A DNA stretch of 41,123 nucleotides, from assembly GCA_021817045.1 (NCBI GenBank), contig JAKAWG010000049.1, forward strand, positions 1 to 41,123, read 5' to 3'. The stretch comes from Acidobacteriota bacterium (GTDB lineage: Bacteria > Acidobacteriota > Terriglobia > UBA7540). A program made the position numbers and the translations under genes. The notes beneath the pieces were generated by a model. It saw nothing but the letters and a program-made list of their open reading frames with translations. It was not told the DNA's origin and did not search any database. Shown here piece by piece: positions 39,271 to 41,123 of the stretch (position 1 is the stretch's first letter; every line of letters starts with the position of its first letter).

Positions 39271-39713
39271 CTCCAGCGCGCGTGGGGCTCGGGACGACGT
39301 GGAAGTAAATGGCGTACTTGCCTCAAATGGCACAACGATTCACGCACAGAAGATAACGCCGCTCGAAAAGAGTTCCTGACCAAAGCGCAGCTTTGGTGAT
39401 TTCGGGCCGGACATGTTCCGGCCCTTTTCTCTCTTTGCGTGTCCATAGTTCCCGTATTGAATCGCGACCTCGCCGGCACACTCCAACAGCGACCAAAGGG
39501 AAGAGTGTGCGGAAGCCTTGACGTCCCCTCCTGTATTTCATTAAAGCTGCTTCGCAGCTTTAGACCGAAAAGCCTTCAAACCCTCATTGCTTTGTAACTA
39601 TCAAAATCACTACTTTTGAGACCTGGCTTTTGCTATCATTCGTGTTTGTTTTGACCGTCCAGCACGTGATGATCAACCTGTTCGGCAAGAACGCCAAAGC
39701 GGAGGGGGAAAAG
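39271..39713. other. Gap between P1B-ATPase and the Tat-exported oxidoreductase; hairpins
   Basis: No gene is seen. Besides the terminator at 39404, two clean hairpins occur: CCAAAG-CGCAG-CTTTGG at 39380-39396 and TAAAGCTGC-TTC-GCAGCTTTA at 39542-39562. The promoter of the downstream gene should lie after 39562, where the sequence becomes AT-rich; I cannot fix the hexamers. Confidence 0.5.
39404..39431 (+). terminator. Intrinsic terminator
   Basis: GGGCCGGA (39404-39411), loop CATGT, TCCGGCCC (39417-39424) followed by TTTTCTCT. Eight perfect GC-rich pairs and a T-run, 134 bases after the ATPase stop. It is the best intrinsic terminator in the window. Confidence 0.85.
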
Positions 39714-40955
39714 ATGAAATTGAAACGCGAAGGAGTTACGCGGCGGGAATTCCTGAAGGACGTAGCAGCGGCCGGCACGGGCATGGCCGCGCTGGGCGTA
39801 CCGGCCCCTGCGCGGGCGCTAGGCGCCAATGACCGCATCCGCATGGCGTTGATTGGATGCGGCGGGCGAGGCAGTTACGTCTTTTCGATCTTCAGGAATA
39901 ATCCAGACGTGGATGTCATCGCTGTTTGCGACGTTTACGAGCCGCGCCGCCTCGAGCAGCAACAACTTTCCGGGCCTCAGACGCAGGCTTATGCTGACTA
40001 CCACGAGGTCCTGGATCGCAAGGATGTGGACGCCGTCCTGATTGCCACTCCCAACCACTGGCACAAGCAGGTGTTGATAGACGCCGTCCACGCCGGCAAG
40101 GACGCGTACTGCGAGAAGCCCATCATGCACTCGATTGAAGAAGGTGTGGAAATGGTGAAGGCCGTCCAGGAGACCGGCCGCGTGGTGCAGACGGGCACGC
40201 AGCAGCGTAGCTGGCCGCACTGGATCTTAGGCAAGCAGTTGGTGGCAGACGGCATCCTGGGCGACGTTTACCTTATTCACACTTACTGGTATCAGGACTA
40301 CGTCGGGCGCCGGGATTGGTTTGCAAAACAAGCCATCGATACCTCGAAGCTGAATTGGAAAATGTGGCTGGGCGACGCGCCGGATCAGCCCTTCACGAAG
40401 GAGAAGTACATTTATTGGCGCTTCTACTGGGACTTCGGCGGCGGCATTCTTACCGACCTGCTTACCCACTGGATCGACGCCATCCAGTGGTATCAAGACC
40501 AAACGGCGCCCATGACGGCCACCACCACCGGCGACCTCTATTTCATGAACTGGCAATGCCCCGACACGATTACCGCTGCCTACGAGTATCCTGGCAAGTT
40601 CAATGTTACGTTCACGGGCGTGCTCAACAGCAGCATCGACGCTGGCGGGATTGCGTTTCGCGGAACTAAGGCGACGCTGAAGATCGATCGCGCGCACCTC
40701 GCCGTTTATCCGGAAGGAATCCCGCGACAACCTTACAAGGAATATCCTGAAGCTGAAATCTATATCCGGTCGGAGCACGATGGCACAATTGACCACGTCC
40801 GGAACTTTCTCGATTGCGTGCGCTCGCGCAAGGTTCCGAACGCGGGCATCCAAGTGGGCTTTGAAGCGGCTAGGGCTTCCTTGATCGGAAATATCGCATT
40901 AAAACGCGGCTTGAAAACCGTTTGGGATGCTGCCGCGCAAAAGGTCCTCAGCTAA
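39714..40955 (+). CDS. Tat-exported Gfo/Idh/MocA-family protein
   Basis: 413 residues from ATG at 39714, chosen for the GGAGGGGG site and because a twin-arginine signal follows at once (V-T-R-R-E-F-L-K-D-V-A-A-A-G-T-G-M-A-A-L-G-V); the frame is open to 39630. The Rossmann motif is A-L-I-G-C-G-G-R-G-S-Y-V, then A-T-P-N-H-W-H and Y-C-E-K-P-I-M-H. The middle part has L-T-H-W-I-D-A, with W-D-F-G-G-G-I-L-T-D-L before it. This secreted subgroup is expanded in Acidobacteriota, Planctomycetes and Bacteroidetes; exported members carry tightly held NAD, and some are glycosidases (GH109-like mechanism) instead of net dehydrogenases. Substrate unknown. Confidence 0.92.
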   Translation: MKLKREGVTRREFLKDVAAAGTGMAALGVPAPARALGANDRIRMALIGCGGRGSYVFSIFRNNPDVDVIAVCDVYEPRRLEQQQLSGPQTQAYADYHEVLDRKDVDAVLIATPNHWHKQVLIDAVHAGKDAYCEKPIMHSIEEGVEMVKAVQETGRVVQTGTQQRSWPHWILGKQLVADGILGDVYLIHTYWYQDYVGRRDWFAKQAIDTSKLNWKMWLGDAPDQPFTKEKYIYWRFYWDFGGGILTDLLTHWIDAIQWYQDQTAPMTATTTGDLYFMNWQCPDTITAAYEYPGKFNVTFTGVLNSSIDAGGIAFRGTKATLKIDRAHLAVYPEGIPRQPYKEYPEAEIYIRSEHDGTIDHVRNFLDCVRSRKVPNAGIQVGFEAARASLIGNIALKRGLKTVWDAAAQKVLS

Positions 40956-40997
40956 AGGCTGCGAAAAAATTCGAATGTCACCTGCCGGTGCGGGTAG

Positions 40998-41022
40998 CCA
41001 CGGCACCGGCTTTGTGCCGTGG
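40998..41022. terminator. Palindromic hairpin between convergent genes
   Basis: CCACGGCAC-CGGCTTT-GTGCCGTGG: nine perfect pairs. It lies between the stop of the oxidoreductase (plus) and the stop of the minus-strand partial gene, so it may end transcription from both sides; there is no good T-run. It could also be a REP-type repeat. Confidence 0.5.
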
Positions 41023-41027
41023 GTCTT

Positions 41028-41123
41028 TCATCCCCGGTATACTTCCGGCAGCCGCACGTAATCGATCTGAATCGGGCAACGTTCTACCGCGCCGCGGTCC
41101 AGTGCGAAATTGTTGTAGCTGGA
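41028..41123 (-). CDS. C-terminal end of an unidentified protein, partial
   Basis: The minus strand has an open frame from the window edge to TGA at 41028-41030, encoding 31 residues: S-S-Y-N-N-F-A-L-D-R-G-A-V-E-R-C and then P-I-Q-I-D-Y-V-R-L-P-E-V-Y-R-G. The frame, the absence of any other gene here and the beta-strand-like ending (I-D-Y-V-R-L) make a real gene end likely. Similar endings are found on secreted sugar-binding or LamG-like proteins, but the fragment is too short for a family call. Confidence 0.5.
   Translation of the reverse strand, partial: SSYNNFALDRGAVERCPIQIDYVRLPEVYRG

Overview
The window looks like a chromosomal segment (GC-rich, probably a genome or metagenome contig) of an Acidobacteriota member. 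The evidence is two very large TonB-dependent receptors with an N-terminal carboxypeptidase-regulatory-like domain and the L-R-Y-T-F type C-terminus, a bacillithiol gene (bshC), many secreted CAZymes and Tat-exported oxidoreductases, and dispersed GTCATTCTGAG...GCGAAGAATC repeats. This assignment is inference from gene content; no rRNA or complete tRNA gene is present.

Left edge (1-1453): the 3' end of a GH54 alpha-L-arabinofuranosidase gene, then a mobile-element scar made of a decayed ISKra4-type transposase fused to a truncated pRiA4b ORF-3-like gene, and an isolated 3' half of a tRNA-Pro(CGG) gene that looks like an integration site. Region 1454-9362 is a minus-strand CAZyme operon in the order GH28 polygalacturonase/rhamnogalacturonase (Tat signal), GH43-like beta-propeller protein, very long GH38-type protein with an attached carbohydrate-binding module, and a mutarotase-like protein. 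It fits degradation of branched pectic or other plant polysaccharides.

Region 9618-20140 is mostly conserved housekeeping on the plus strand: bshC, yjbQ, hemW, a threonine aldolase, a small His/Cys protein followed by TonB receptor 1, a palindromic repeat, a phosphoglycolate-phosphatase-like HAD, a DUF2905 membrane protein and xseA. The 1054 bases 20141-21194 have no convincing gene. They hold direct repeats and a run of perfect or near-perfect stem-loops (20659-20982) that reads like a structured RNA in front of TonB receptor 2.

Region 21195-26030 holds TonB receptor 2, then a small cassette with foreign-looking codon use: a membrane-anchored thioredoxin-fold protein (CVFC) translationally coupled to a secreted 90-residue peptide with ten cysteines. 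It is followed by the 21-codon stump of another TonB receptor. This cassette is one of the two most interesting loci. Region 26257-36696 is a catabolic gene cluster: a secreted TIM-barrel-like protein, IclR regulator, DegT-type PLP enzyme, secreted heparinase II/III-type lyase, two amidohydrolase-family proteins (the first lacking all metal ligands, the second intact), a Gfo/Idh/MocA dehydrogenase and a sodium:solute symporter, with several 4-base overlaps. Together they suggest extracellular cleavage of a uronic-acid-containing glycan, uptake and intracellular conversion of an unusual sugar acid.

The right edge (36823-41123) has a Cu/heavy-metal P1B-ATPase with YHS and two HMBD modules, a strong intrinsic terminator, a Tat-exported Gfo/Idh/MocA protein, a palindromic intergenic hairpin and the 3' end of a minus-strand gene that runs off the window.
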